The notes under the pieces: generated by a model
The model's database searches: none
What the model saw: only the letters and a program-made list of their open reading frames with translations
Told to the model about the DNA's origin: nothing
In this document: piece after piece, positions 1 to 8,647 of the stretch
How the letters are laid out: each line of letters starts with the position of its first letter
Numbering within the stretch: the stretch's first letter is position 1
Made by a program: the position numbers and the translations under genes
DNA from: Crossiella sp. SN42
Lineage (GTDB): Bacteria; Actinomycetota; Actinomycetes; Mycobacteriales; Pseudonocardiaceae
Reading direction: 5' to 3'
Assembly (NCBI RefSeq): GCF_023897065.1
Contig: NZ_JAMHIV010000002.1
Span: 363,867 to 427,866, forward strand
Length of the DNA: 64,000 nt

Positions 1-417
1 ACGGTGACGAAGCTGGCGAAGGAGCTGGAGCTGTCCTTCGACCGCTCGGCCACCGAGGTCGCGGTAGCCGCCCGGGTCGTGGACGCCAAGGCCAAGCGCG
101 CCGAGCTGATGAACAACCTCCTCGACGACGCCGCCCGGCTCCGCGCCCAGCTCTGGGAGCGGGCACACGTCTACAGCTTCGGCGGGAAGGACAACACCTT
201 CGCCGAGGCGCACGTCCCGCAGCCGTCCTTCCGCGACCAGCGCGACATCATGGGCTCGGTCTCCACCGCGCTCACAGCGTCGCTCCGGCTGGCCGAGCAC
301 GACAGCGACCCCGGCGTTGACGCCTCCAAGTCCATGCTTGGCGCGCTGGCAGGTGAACTGTCCCGGCTCGCCGAGCAGCTGCCGGCCGACGACCCGGTGC
401 CCGACGATGAACCTTGA
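1..417 (+). CDS. Phage terminase small subunit, 5'-truncated by window edge
   Basis: The reading frame is open from the first base; a GTG at position 4 exists, but the sequence looks like the C-terminal two thirds of actinophage terminase small subunits, so the gene probably begins upstream of the window. Small subunits bind the phage packaging site and deliver DNA to the large subunit. The visible part is helical, rich in Ala, Arg and Glu, and has an acidic Pro/Asp tail. It overlaps the start of the large-subunit gene by 11 bases, which suggests translational coupling. Identification rests on position directly before a clear large subunit and on general resemblance. Confidence 0.6.
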   Translation, partial: TVTKLAKELELSFDRSATEVAVAARVVDAKAKRAELMNNLLDDAARLRAQLWERAHVYSFGGKDNTFAEAHVPQPSFRDQRDIMGSVSTALTASLRLAEHDSDPGVDASKSMLGALAGELSRLAEQLPADDPVPDDEP

Positions 418-1693
418 GGCGATCACCCGGATCTTGTCCCGCAAGCAGATCCGCTCGATCGCCGACAGCGCCCGCGTCCGCATCTCGATCTGGGCTGGGG
501 CCGTGCGCTCCGGCAAGACCATCGCCAGCCTGATCGCGTTCCTGATCGCCCTGGCCGTCGCCCCCAACCACGGCCTGGTGGTCATCGTCGGCCGGACGCT
601 CCAGACCATCGAACGCAACATCATCGAGCCGTTGCAGGACGTCAGCCTCTTCGGTGCCCTGGCCAACCAGGTGCACCACACCCGGGGCTCGACCACCGCG
701 GTCATCCTCGGCCGCACCGTGCACCTGCTCGGTGCCCACGACGCCAAGGCCGAGGGCAAGCTCCGCGGCCTGACCGCCTGCCTCGCCTACGTCGACGAGG
801 CCACCCTCATCCCGCAGGCGTTCTTCCAGCAACTGCTGGCCCGCCTGTCCGTCCCCGGTGCCCGACTGCTGGCCACGACCAACCCGGACTCCCCCGCGCA
901 CTGGCTGCGCAAGCACTACCTCCTGCGCGCCGGTGAGCTGAACCTGGCCAGCTGGCACTTCACGATGGACGACAACCCGTCCCTGAGCCCGGAGTTCGTC
1001 GCGGACCAGAAGCTGGAGAACGTCGGCCTGTTCTACCGGCGCAACATCCTCGGCGAATGGTGCCTGGCCGAAGGCGCGATCTACGAGGCGTGGAACCCCG
1101 ACCGGCACATGGTCGACATCCTCCCGCGCATCCACCGCTGGTACGGCGTCGGCATCGACGTCGGCACCACCAACCCCTTCGCCGCCCTCGCCCTCGGCCT
1201 GGGCTACGACACCGACCGGCGCCCGCGGCTGTACCTGACCCACGAGTACCGGCATGACTCCAAGCTGGCCCGCCGCCAGCTGACCAACCCCGAGTACAGC
1301 GACAACGTCCGGACCTGGCTGGCCACCGCCGACCGTCCACACGAGACCGAGCGCGGCATCCGCCCGGAGTGGCTCTACATCGACCCGAGCGCCGCGGACT
1401 TCTCGTTGCAGCTCTACCGGGACGGGGTGTCCAACGTGGCCAACGCGATCAACGACGTGATCCCCGGTATCCGCACCCTGGCCGGTGTCATCGCCCGCGA
1501 CCAGCTCCGCGTTCACCGCTCCTGCAAGGGCTTCCTCGACGAGGTGCCCGGCTACAGCTGGGACGACAAGGCCAGCGAGCGCGGCGAGGACGCACCGATC
1601 AAGGCCGATGACCACTCCCTGGACGCCGTCCGCTACGTCGTCCACTCCACCGAGACGCTATGGCGTCCTCAGCTCGCCCTGGAGGCAGCCTGA
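407..1693 (+). CDS. terL: Phage terminase large subunit
   Basis: 428-residue packaging motor ATPase/nuclease that cuts concatemeric DNA and pumps it through the portal. The ATG at 407 is chosen over upstream in-frame codons because the protein then starts just before the ATPase fold. A Walker A motif GAVRSGKT is near residues 33-40, and a Walker B-like strand ending in VDEA near residue 128 is followed by TTNPDSP, a typical coupling motif. The C-terminal half has Asp-rich RNase H-like nuclease positions (GIDVGTTNP near 248 and a late DDHSLDAVRY). The stop overlaps the next ATG (TGATG). Confidence 0.9.
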   Translation: MNLEAITRILSRKQIRSIADSARVRISIWAGAVRSGKTIASLIAFLIALAVAPNHGLVVIVGRTLQTIERNIIEPLQDVSLFGALANQVHHTRGSTTAVILGRTVHLLGAHDAKAEGKLRGLTACLAYVDEATLIPQAFFQQLLARLSVPGARLLATTNPDSPAHWLRKHYLLRAGELNLASWHFTMDDNPSLSPEFVADQKLENVGLFYRRNILGEWCLAEGAIYEAWNPDRHMVDILPRIHRWYGVGIDVGTTNPFAALALGLGYDTDRRPRLYLTHEYRHDSKLARRQLTNPEYSDNVRTWLATADRPHETERGIRPEWLYIDPSAADFSLQLYRDGVSNVANAINDVIPGIRTLAGVIARDQLRVHRSCKGFLDEVPGYSWDDKASERGEDAPIKADDHSLDAVRYVVHSTETLWRPQLALEAA

Positions 1694-1941
1694 TGTCCGA
1701 GCCCAAGCCGAGCGTCGGCCGGATCGTGCACTACGTCAGCTACGGCACCCCGGGTGGCGAGTACACCTCGCAGTGCCGGGCCGCCGTGGTCACCGAGCTG
1801 TGCGGCGACGGCGACCCCGAGCACGACGGCTGCGTGAGCCTGTGCGTGCTCAACCCGACCGGCCTGTTCTTCAACACTCACGTCGGGCACGACGAGGACG
1901 ACAAGCGCGGTGGCACCTGGCACTGGCCGGAGCGCCTGTGA
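1693..1941 (+). CDS. Small phage protein of unknown function
   Basis: 82 residues, unrecognised. Start is the ATG overlapping the terminase stop; its own stop overlaps the next ATG in the same way, so the three genes are coupled. The sequence is soluble, with three Cys and a His/Asp-rich C-terminal half ending near GTWHWPERL, possibly metal binding. Small proteins of this kind commonly sit between terminase and portal in actinophages; no role can be assigned from sequence. Confidence 0.7.
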   Translation: MSEPKPSVGRIVHYVSYGTPGGEYTSQCRAAVVTELCGDGDPEHDGCVSLCVLNPTGLFFNTHVGHDEDDKRGGTWHWPERL

Positions 1942-2156
1942 TGGGCAACGACATTACCGTCGAGTTCAGCGGGCGCCCGCTCCCCGCGGTCAATGTCCTT
2001 CGGTTCCGCCGGCAGGTCGGCGAGCTGCCGCACTTGCTGCTCTCGATCGACCTGGATCGCCCCGCCGACATCGGCGGTGGCGTAGTCGAGCTGGACGAGC
2101 AGACCCGCGCCTTGCTGACCAAGCTCGGCTGGACCCCGCCCGGTGAGGACAGCTGA
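1941..2156 (+). CDS. Small phage protein of unknown function
   Basis: 71 residues, unrecognised. It starts at the ATG overlapping the upstream stop (TGATG) and ends two bases before the portal GTG. It has no membrane segment and no Cys; the middle reads like a short beta-strand domain (LLLSIDLDRP) followed by a helix (DEQTRALLTKLGW). Coupling to terminase and portal suggests a packaging or head role, but that is inference from position only. Confidence 0.65.
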   Translation: MGNDITVEFSGRPLPAVNVLRFRRQVGELPHLLLSIDLDRPADIGGGVVELDEQTRALLTKLGWTPPGEDS

Positions 2157-2157
2157 C

Positions 2158-3750
2158 GTGGCACTCCCTCAGCCCGGTATCCCGTGGCCGCCGCCGGCCT
2201 TCGCCAGCGTGCTCGACCGCATGGCCGAGCATGACGCCTGGTACTGCGGCGACCCGGACCGGCTCAGCCGCATCTACCGGAACCGCTCGATCAACAACCA
2301 CCCGGCCAACCGACCCAGCCAGTACCGCGGCGGCGTCGTCGGCGGGCTGGCCCGCTGGTGGTGGGGCGAGCCGACCCCGCCCGGGGAGAAGCGCACCAAG
2401 CTGCACCTCCCGCTGGCCTCCGACATCGCCACCGGCTCGTCCGATCTGCTCTTCGCCGAACCCCCGAAGATCACGTTCGAGGACTCGGCCACCCAAGACC
2501 GGTTTGATGAGCTGGCCGACGAGCTGAACCTGCACGCGATCCTGTCCGAGGCCGGCGAAGTCGGGGCCGCGCTGTCCGGCTACTACCTCCGCGCCACCGT
2601 CGCCCCCGACCTCGCCGACCACCCGCTGCTCACCGCGGTGCACCCCGACGCCGCGCTGCCGGAGTTCGCCTACGGGATGCTGACCGCGGTCACCTTCTGG
2701 TGGGTCATCCAGGAGGACAGCCAGACCCGCTACCGCCACGTTGAGCGACACGAGCTGGCCGGGCGTCAGGGCGTGGTGCTGCACGGGCTGTACAAGGGCA
2801 CCGCCGACAACCTCGGCCAGCAGGTGACCCTGGACCAGCACGAGGCCACCAAGGACCTCCCGGAGGTGTGGGAGTCCGGTGTGGACGGCCTGATGGTCAG
2901 CTACACCCCGAACATCCGGCCCAACCGCCGCGACCGCGGGTCCTTGCAGGGCCGCTCGGACCTCGACGGCATCGAGGGCGTCATGGACGCCCTGGACGAG
3001 ACCGCCACCAGCTGGATGCGGGACGTACGGCTGGCCAAGGCAAGGATCTTCATCCCCTCCGCCTACCTGGATTCGCAGGGCCCCGGCGCTGGCGCGCTCT
3101 TCGACCCTGACCGTGAGGCCTACGAGACGTTGTCCATCCCGCCCACCGCGGGCCAGGGCCTGACGCTCAACCAGTTCGCCATCCGGGTGCAGGAGCACAA
3201 GGACACCGCCGAGTTCCTGATGCTGCGCGGGGTGGAGGGCGCCGGGTACAGCGGCAAGTCCTTCGGCCTGGGCGGCAGCAACGGCGGCACCCAGACCGCC
3301 ACCGAGATCCGCGCCGAGGAGCGTAAGAGCTTCATCACCCGCGGCAAGAAGATCCTCTACGTCAAGGCGGGGCTCCGGCACATCGTCCCGGTCCTGCTCG
3401 ACCTCGACCGGGTGCACTTCAACGGCCGCGCCGAGCGCGCGGTTCCCAGCATCGAGTTCCCCGACGGCATCACCGACAGCCCGCTCCAGCTGGCCCAGAC
3501 GTTGCAGGCGCTGCGCGCGGCCGAAGCGGCCAGCACCGAGACCCTGGTGCGGTCGCAGAACCCGGACTGGGACGACCTCCGGGTTGACCAGGAGGTCGAG
3601 GCCATCCTCAAGGAGACCGGCCGCTTCCAGCCGGTGGAGGACCCCGACACCTTCACCGGCACCCGCCCGCAGATCACCGCGGGCACCCCCGGCCGGCCAC
3701 CGGCCGACGAAGACGACGCCGAGCAGGACGGCCCGCCCAGCGGGGAGTAG
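2158..3750 (+). CDS. Phage portal protein
   Basis: 530-residue portal of the SPP1 gp6-like type: it forms the ring at the capsid vertex through which DNA enters. The GTG directly after the preceding stop is chosen; another GTG lies five codons upstream. Features include the early Trp-rich stretch (ARWWWGEP), the stem/crown region with helices in the last third, and an acidic Pro/Asp/Glu tail (ADEDDAEQD). Size and position between terminase and the MuF-like gene fit the family. Confidence 0.88.
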   Translation: MALPQPGIPWPPPAFASVLDRMAEHDAWYCGDPDRLSRIYRNRSINNHPANRPSQYRGGVVGGLARWWWGEPTPPGEKRTKLHLPLASDIATGSSDLLFAEPPKITFEDSATQDRFDELADELNLHAILSEAGEVGAALSGYYLRATVAPDLADHPLLTAVHPDAALPEFAYGMLTAVTFWWVIQEDSQTRYRHVERHELAGRQGVVLHGLYKGTADNLGQQVTLDQHEATKDLPEVWESGVDGLMVSYTPNIRPNRRDRGSLQGRSDLDGIEGVMDALDETATSWMRDVRLAKARIFIPSAYLDSQGPGAGALFDPDREAYETLSIPPTAGQGLTLNQFAIRVQEHKDTAEFLMLRGVEGAGYSGKSFGLGGSNGGTQTATEIRAEERKSFITRGKKILYVKAGLRHIVPVLLDLDRVHFNGRAERAVPSIEFPDGITDSPLQLAQTLQALRAAEAASTETLVRSQNPDWDDLRVDQEVEAILKETGRFQPVEDPDTFTGTRPQITAGTPGRPPADEDDAEQDGPPSGE

Positions 3751-3753
3751 CCG

Positions 3754-4881
3754 ATGCCGGTTGACCGCACCCTCGCCGAAGACCTCGCCTGGACCCTGGT
3801 CGAGCTGTACCTCGACGCGCAGACCCGCCTCGCCCGCGAGCTGGCCCGGGCGCTGGTCGAGGACATCGACGCCCCGGACTGGGCTGGGCGCAAGCTAACC
3901 CAGCTCGGCCTGATGAAGTCCTTCGCCGAGCGGCTGGTACAGCTGCTGGAGCAGGACGTCACCGGCAAGGTCGAGCAGACCGTCACCCTCGCCTACGCCC
4001 GCGGCGGCAAGGCCGCCACCGAGGAGCTGGTCAAGCTCGCCGGGGGCACGGTCCGGGAGCTGGGCGAGATCCTGCTCGCGTTGCCCGGCACCGTCGCACT
4101 CCAGCGGCTGGTGTTCGCGTTGACGAGCAAGCTTCTCGGCACGCACCTGCGCATCCTGCGCTGGCCGCTGGACGTCTACCGCGAGGTCGTCGCGCCCCTG
4201 GCCCTCGCGCCGGTGCTGATGGGCACCACCACCCGCCTCGCCGCCGCACAACGCGCGTGGGATGCGTTCCTCGCCCGCGGGATCACCGGCTTCACCGACA
4301 AGGCTGGCCGGAACTGGGAACTGGCCTCCTACGTGGAGATGGCCACCCGCACCGGTGTCGCCCAGGCCGCGGTGCAGGGACACCTGGACCAGCTCACCGG
4401 CCGCGGCATCGACCTGGTCATCGTGTCCAACGCGCCGCAGGAGTGCGTGCGCTGCCGCCCGTGGGAGGGCGAGGTGCTGACCGTCAACGGGGCACCCGGG
4501 ATACGCACCATCGAGCGTGAGCACGAGATCCGCGACCACGAGATGGTCACCATCCAGATCGCCGGGTCCGTGACCGAGGCCATCGCAGCCGGGCTGATGC
4601 ACCCCAACTGCCGCCACAGCCTCCAGGCCTACCTGCCCGGGGTGACCAAGGCCCCGATGCGCACCACCGACCCCGACGGCGACCGTGCGCGGCAGCAGCT
4701 GCGGGCGCTGGAGCGCAAGGTCCGCAAGGCAAAGCTCCAGGCAACTGCCGCGCTCGACCCCGCTGCGCGCAAGGCGCACGAACGGCGGGTCGCCGAGCTG
4801 CAACACGACATCCGCGACCACATCGCCGCGACCGACCTGCACCGCCAGCGACACCGCGAGCAGATCGGCGCAGCCCGCTGA
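3754..4881 (+). CDS. Phage minor capsid protein (MuF / minor capsid 2 like)
   Basis: 375 residues. The N-terminal 200 residues are helical and amphipathic. The C-terminal half holds the head-morphogenesis signature: CVRCRPWEGEVL near residues 230-240, followed about 50 residues later by MHPNCRHSLQAYLPG. This Cys/His pattern is typical of the MuF/minor capsid 2 family, which associates with the portal and may be injected with DNA. The tail is a charged coiled coil. It starts three bases after the portal stop and is followed by a leader with three hairpins before the scaffold gene. Confidence 0.85.
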   Translation: MPVDRTLAEDLAWTLVELYLDAQTRLARELARALVEDIDAPDWAGRKLTQLGLMKSFAERLVQLLEQDVTGKVEQTVTLAYARGGKAATEELVKLAGGTVRELGEILLALPGTVALQRLVFALTSKLLGTHLRILRWPLDVYREVVAPLALAPVLMGTTTRLAAAQRAWDAFLARGITGFTDKAGRNWELASYVEMATRTGVAQAAVQGHLDQLTGRGIDLVIVSNAPQECVRCRPWEGEVLTVNGAPGIRTIEREHEIRDHEMVTIQIAGSVTEAIAAGLMHPNCRHSLQAYLPGVTKAPMRTTDPDGDRARQQLRALERKVRKAKLQATAALDPAARKAHERRVAELQHDIRDHIAATDLHRQRHREQIGAAR

Positions 4882-4884
4882 CTT

Positions 4885-4936
4885 CCGTCCACACCGGACG
4901 GACACCGCCGCACGGCGGACCCCATCCCGAAACGGG
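4885..4936 (+). promoter_or_regulatory. Three consecutive hairpins in the leader of the scaffold/capsid genes
   Basis: Between the minor capsid stop and the scaffold ATG there are three perfect inverted repeats in a row: CCGTCC-n5-GGACGG (4885-4901), CCGCCG-CA-CGGCGG (4905-4918) and CCCG-AAA-CGGG (4926-4936). They leave the Shine-Dalgarno GGGAG just before the ATG. Likely roles are mRNA processing or stabilisation that raises capsid expression above portal expression; none has a T-run, so simple termination is less likely. Confidence 0.55.
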
Positions 4937-4946
4937 AGCACACACC

Positions 4947-5492
4947 ATGTCCGACCAGCCTGACACCACGCCCGATCCGGGCGAGGACAAGCCCGACACC
5001 ACCCCCGACGCACCCAAGGCCGACCCGCCCGAATCGACCGGCACGCCGGACGAGACGGACTGGAAGGCCAAGTCGCGGGAGTGGGAGAAGCGAGCCAAGG
5101 CCAACAGCAAGGCGGCCGAGGAGCTGGAGAAGTACCGCATGGCCTCGATGACCGAGCAGGAGAAGGCGGTCGCCGACGCCGAGGCCCGCGGCCGCACGGC
5201 CGCCGTCACCGAACTCGGGCGCGAACTGGCTCAGGCCAAGTTCGAGGCCGCCGCGGCAGCCAAGGGCATTGACCTCGGCGACGCGGCCGACCTGATCGAC
5301 ACCGCGAAGTTCCTCGACGACAAGGGCCAGGTCGACACCGAGGCCATCAAGACCGCCGTGGCCAAGCTCGCCAAGCTCGCGCCGAAGCCCGCCACCCAGC
5401 GCTCCAGCAGCGACAAGGGCGGCGGCTCCGGCGAAGGGGCCAAGCGCCCCACCTCCCTCAACGCAGCCGTCTCCCAGGCCTACGGCCGCTGA
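4947..5492 (+). CDS. Phage capsid scaffolding protein
   Basis: 181 residues. The first 40 residues are a disordered acidic Pro/Thr/Asp stretch; residues 45-120 are a highly charged coiled coil (EWEKRAKANSKAAEEL, then MTEQEKAVADAEARGR); the C-terminus is basic and Gly/Ser-rich, as in scaffolds that contact the capsid with a basic tail. It lies directly before the major capsid gene with a good Shine-Dalgarno. Scaffolds guide capsid assembly and are lost or cleaved on maturation. Confidence 0.8.
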   Translation: MSDQPDTTPDPGEDKPDTTPDAPKADPPESTGTPDETDWKAKSREWEKRAKANSKAAEELEKYRMASMTEQEKAVADAEARGRTAAVTELGRELAQAKFEAAAAAKGIDLGDAADLIDTAKFLDDKGQVDTEAIKTAVAKLAKLAPKPATQRSSSDKGGGSGEGAKRPTSLNAAVSQAYGR

Positions 5493-5515
5493 CGGCCACA
5501 CCCTAGGAGAGTCCC

Positions 5516-6535
5516 ATGCCCGTCACCCTCGCTCAGGCGCAGGTGAACACCCAGTCCGATGTGGACTACAACGTGATCGACAACCTGCGCCGCTACAGCT
5601 GGCTGCTCGACCAGATCGTCTTCGACAACACGGTCACTCCCGGCACCGGCGGTGGCTCGCTGAACTACGCCTACACCCGGCTGACCGCCGCGGCCCCGGC
5701 TGGGTTCCGCGCGATCAACAGCGAGTACACCCCTGGCCAGGCCACCCGCGCCCGGCAGGCGGTGGACCTCAAGCCGCTGGGCGGAGCGTTCAACGTGGAC
5801 CGGGTGCTGGCAAACCTCGGTGCCCAGGCCACCAACGAGGTTGCTTTCCAGATGCAGCAGCTCCTGACCGCGGTCCGGACCCGCTTCCAGCAGGAGGTCA
5901 TTCTCGGCGACGTCGCGGCCGACCCGAACGGATTCGACGGGCTGTCCAAGGCCCTGGTCGGCACGAGCACCGAGAAGTCCGCGGGCTACGTCGCGGGTTC
6001 GGCAGACTGGACCCTCACCGGCGTCACCTCCCAGGCCGAAGCTCTCAAGCGGCTGACCGAGATCCGCAACTGGCTGTCCAACATCGTCCCGTCCCACACC
6101 GGCGGCGGCGACCAGGGCGAGCCCGGCGCGCTGCCGCCCGGTGTGAAGGCCATCCTCGGCAACACCGCCAGCATCACCGCCTTTGAGTCGCTGGCGCAGT
6201 GGGGCTCGATGTTCACCGAGTCCAAGGACGACCTCGGCCGTCAGGTCAAGAAGTACGGTGACTGGGTCCTCGTCGACCTCGGCGACCGCGTGGACGGCGC
6301 GACCCCGATCATCCCGATCTCCGGCGGCGGCACCACCGACCTGTACGCGGTGACCTTCGGCATCGACGCCTTCCATGGCGCATCGGTGGCCGGCGTCCCG
6401 CTGGTGCAGTCCTGGCTGCCGGACTTCTCCGTGGCCGGGGCCGTGAAGTCGGGTGAGGTCGAGATGGGCCCGATCGCGATGGCCTTGAAGAACACCAAGT
6501 CCGCCGCCGTGCTTCGGGGGGTGAAGATCGCGTGA
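5516..6535 (+). CDS. Phage major capsid protein (HK97-like fold)
   Basis: 339 residues, the expected size for a capsid subunit made with a separate scaffold. The start is an ATG with AGGAGAG about 7 bases upstream. There is no long N-terminal delta domain, consistent with the separate scaffold gene. The segment around residues 130-160 (helical, EVAFQMQQLLTAVRTRFQQEVI) and the beta-rich end (VPLVQSWLPDF, then EMGPIAMALKN) resemble the spine helix and P-domain of HK97-type subunits. Its stop overlaps the next GTG by four bases. Confidence 0.85.
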   Translation: MPVTLAQAQVNTQSDVDYNVIDNLRRYSWLLDQIVFDNTVTPGTGGGSLNYAYTRLTAAAPAGFRAINSEYTPGQATRARQAVDLKPLGGAFNVDRVLANLGAQATNEVAFQMQQLLTAVRTRFQQEVILGDVAADPNGFDGLSKALVGTSTEKSAGYVAGSADWTLTGVTSQAEALKRLTEIRNWLSNIVPSHTGGGDQGEPGALPPGVKAILGNTASITAFESLAQWGSMFTESKDDLGRQVKKYGDWVLVDLGDRVDGATPIIPISGGGTTDLYAVTFGIDAFHGASVAGVPLVQSWLPDFSVAGAVKSGEVEMGPIAMALKNTKSAAVLRGVKIA

Positions 6536-6807
6536 GCGAGTACCGAGTCACCACCCCTGCAACGGGATTCACCGGCGTCAGCGCGGGCGTGAACTTCACC
6601 AACGGCGTGGCCGAGCCCGTCACCGACGGCCCGGCCCTGTCCTACTTCCGCGCCGCGGGATACGGCGTCGAGGAGATCGAGCCGCCGGAGACCGCCTCGG
6701 CGACCGAGCCGAACGACCCGCCGCCCGCCGACCCGCCCAAGCCCACCGACAAGCCGACCACCCCGACCAAGACCGGCGGCAAGCCCGACAAGGAGCCGAC
6801 CCGATGA
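6532..6807 (+). CDS. Small phage head protein with Pro/Lys-rich tail
   Basis: 91 residues starting at a GTG that overlaps the capsid stop (GTGA). Residues 1-50 form a small beta-rich domain (YRVTTPATGFTG, then GVNFTNGVAEPV) ending in an aromatic helix; residues 51-91 are a disordered Pro/Thr/Lys tail. Proteins of this design after the capsid gene are often head decoration or head-tail joining factors; the family is not recognised with certainty. The stop overlaps the next ATG. Confidence 0.6.
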   Translation: MSEYRVTTPATGFTGVSAGVNFTNGVAEPVTDGPALSYFRAAGYGVEEIEPPETASATEPNDPPPADPPKPTDKPTTPTKTGGKPDKEPTR

Positions 6808-7412
6808 CCCAGCTCGGACGCTTCACCGGCCTCGCCCGTGACGGCCTGGCCGTCGCGGACGACGTCGTGCGCCAGATGCTCGCGGGCGCCGACTACGCCA
6901 ACCCGACCGGCCTGTACCGGTGCAACATGGCCCGCCTGAACGCCACCGCCGACACCGGCGCCCTGACCACCCAGGTCATGACCTCGGTGGCGCTGTTCCT
7001 GCGCAAGGGCGACGTGGTCACCAACCTGACCTTCCGGTCCGGCGCGACCGCCGCGGGCACGCCCACGAACTACTGGTTCGCGCTGTACAGCTCGGCGGCA
7101 ACGCCGGCGCTGCTGGCGCAGACCGCCGACCAGCTCACCGCGGCGTGGGCGGCCAACACCACCCGCACCCTCGCGCTCGCCTCGCCGGTCACCATCCCGG
7201 CCGACGGGATCTACTGGGCCGCGGTCATGGTCAAGGCCACCACCGTGCCCACCCTGGTCGGCCAGTCGCCGCTGGCCTCCGCGCCGCTGCTCGCGGGTGC
7301 GGGCGAGAAGACCCTCGCCCAGACCTCCGGCGCGGCGCTGACCACCACGGCCCCGGCCACCATCGCCAGCCCGGCCGTGGCCGCCACCGTCCCGCTGGTG
7401 CTCGCGTCCTGA
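6804..7412 (+). CDS. Phage structural protein, beta-sandwich type, function unknown
   Basis: 202 residues starting at an ATG overlapping the previous stop. The sequence is rich in Ala, Thr and Val with alternating hydrophobic strands (VMTSVALFLRKGDVV, then NYWFALYSS and GIYWAAVMVK), like a jelly-roll or Ig-like domain. It has no Cys and no membrane segment. A decoration or virion surface protein is plausible from its place among head genes; this is inference. Confidence 0.6.
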   Translation: MTQLGRFTGLARDGLAVADDVVRQMLAGADYANPTGLYRCNMARLNATADTGALTTQVMTSVALFLRKGDVVTNLTFRSGATAAGTPTNYWFALYSSAATPALLAQTADQLTAAWAANTTRTLALASPVTIPADGIYWAAVMVKATTVPTLVGQSPLASAPLLAGAGEKTLAQTSGAALTTTAPATIASPAVAATVPLVLAS

Positions 7413-7424
7413 CCCGTCCTTCCC

Positions 7425-7453
7425 GCGCCCGCCCGCACCACGCGGGTGGGCGC
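7425..7453 (+). promoter_or_regulatory. Intergenic hairpin in the head gene cluster
   Basis: Inverted repeat GCGCCC-G-CCCGC / GCGGG-T-GGGCGC in the 65-base gap before the next gene, followed by the Shine-Dalgarno GGAAAGG. It has no T-run. It may stabilise or process the late transcript, or attenuate it. Confidence 0.45.
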
Positions 7454-7477
7454 GGCACCGTCCGGAAAGGACACCCC

Positions 7478-7708
7478 ATGCCCACCTACGAGAAGGTCGA
7501 CAGCTGCCAGGTCGTCGAACGGGTCATCACCGTGGACGACCCGAAGGCCCAGCAGACCCAGCTCTACGAGGACTACGTCAACCGCGGTGTCGGCGGCTGG
7601 TGCCGCCTCGGCGACCCGGCCGCGCCCGCGCCCGCGCCGGTGGTCGCCTCGCCCGCGCCACACCCGCCCGCCAAGCCCGCTGCCGCCCGCGCCGAGAAGA
7701 AGGACTGA
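7478..7708 (+). CDS. Small phage protein of unknown function
   Basis: 76 residues. The ATG has GGAAAGG 8 bases upstream. Residues 1-48 form a compact domain with two Cys (DSCQVVERVIT, then GGWCRLGD); the rest is an Ala/Pro-rich tail ending in charged AEKKD. It is not recognised. Similar tiny proteins with Pro/Ala tails occur beside capsid genes of actinophages. Confidence 0.6.
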   Translation: MPTYEKVDSCQVVERVITVDDPKAQQTQLYEDYVNRGVGGWCRLGDPAAPAPAPVVASPAPHPPAKPAAARAEKKD

Positions 7709-7711
7709 CCG

Positions 7712-8215
7712 ATGGCCCTGGACAGCCGCATCTCCCTCGCCGTGGCCGCCAACCTCACCGGCACCGGCGACCTCGCCACCCCGGCCGCGCCCCTGAGCTA
7801 CCGCAAGGACATTCCCTTGCTCAACGGCACCGGGCTGGGCCAGGCCAACCGGGTCTTCTCCGACACCCGGACCGTCGTGGCCTCCGGCACCGACAGCCTC
7901 GACCTGGCCGGACCGCTGACCGACGCCTTCGGCGCGGCCCTGACCTTCGCCAAGATCAAGGCGGTGGTGGTCGTCGCGGCCGGGGGCAACACCAACAACG
8001 TGGTGGTGACCCGGCCCGCCGCCAACGGGCTGCCGCTGTTCGCCGCCGCCGGAGACGCCATCGCGGTGAGGCCGGGCGGGATGTTCGTCTGGGTCGCACC
8101 GGATGCCACCGCGGTCGCGGTCACCGCCGACACCGGCGACCTGCTCGACGTCGTCAACAGCGCGGGCGGCAGCTCGGTGACCTACGACGTCGTCCTCATC
8201 GGCACCTCGGCCTGA
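7712..8215 (+). CDS. Phage structural protein of unknown function
   Basis: 167 residues, ATG three bases after the previous stop. It is beta-rich, beginning MALDSRISLAVAANLTGTGD, with strands such as AVVVVAAGGNTNNVVV and GGMFVWVAPDATAVAV that suggest a compact beta barrel, and no Cys. Its position between capsid and connector genes suggests a virion component, perhaps decoration or tail related. The family is not recognised with certainty. Confidence 0.6.
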   Translation: MALDSRISLAVAANLTGTGDLATPAAPLSYRKDIPLLNGTGLGQANRVFSDTRTVVASGTDSLDLAGPLTDAFGAALTFAKIKAVVVVAAGGNTNNVVVTRPAANGLPLFAAAGDAIAVRPGGMFVWVAPDATAVAVTADTGDLLDVVNSAGGSSVTYDVVLIGTSA

Positions 8216-8218
8216 CCC

Positions 8219-8647
8219 ATGGCCAGGGTCTACGCCACCCAGACGCAGCTGACCGACTACGGCGCCCCGCAGGGTGTCCAGCTCCCGGAGGGCGCGGCGG
8301 CTGCCCGCGCGCTGCGGGTGGCGTCCACGCTGGTGGACAAGGCGCTCAAGTCCGCGGTCTACGACACCGACCCGGTCACCGGGCTGCCCACCGGTCCGAC
8401 AGTCGCCGAGGCGATGGCCAACGCGACCTGTGCGCAGGTGGTGGCCTGGGCGGCCAGCGGGGTCGACGAGACCGGCGCCGCCGGCCAGTGGCAGAACGTC
8501 TCGATCGGCTCCGTCCAGCTCGGCCGCGGCACCACCAGCGGCTCCGAGCCGGCGCCCGGCACCGCGTTGTGCCAGCAGGGCCTGACCGAGCTGGAAGTGG
8601 CCGGGCTGCTGCCCGGCACGATCGGCCGTCCCGTGTGGACGTGGTGA
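8219..8647 (+). CDS. Phage head-tail connector (adaptor) protein
   Basis: 142 residues. The N-terminus MARVYATQTQLTDYG and the following helices (AARALRVASTLVDKAL, then AEAMANATCAQVVAWAAS) match the helical-bundle adaptor of the gp6/gp15 type that docks under the portal. It stands first in a run of four small genes in the classical adaptor, stopper, tail-completion, tail-terminator order. Confidence 0.7.
   Translation: MARVYATQTQLTDYGAPQGVQLPEGAAAARALRVASTLVDKALKSAVYDTDPVTGLPTGPTVAEAMANATCAQVVAWAASGVDETGAAGQWQNVSIGSVQLGRGTTSGSEPAPGTALCQQGLTELEVAGLLPGTIGRPVWTW

Noticed and set aside
272..1645. Long minus-strand open frame opposite the terminase gene
   Set aside because: Ala/Gly/Val-rich mirror of a clear terminase; no motif, no ribosome site; typical GC-rich shadow.
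4885..4936. CRISPR-like tandem repeats
   Set aside because: Three different hairpins, not repeats of one unit with spacers.
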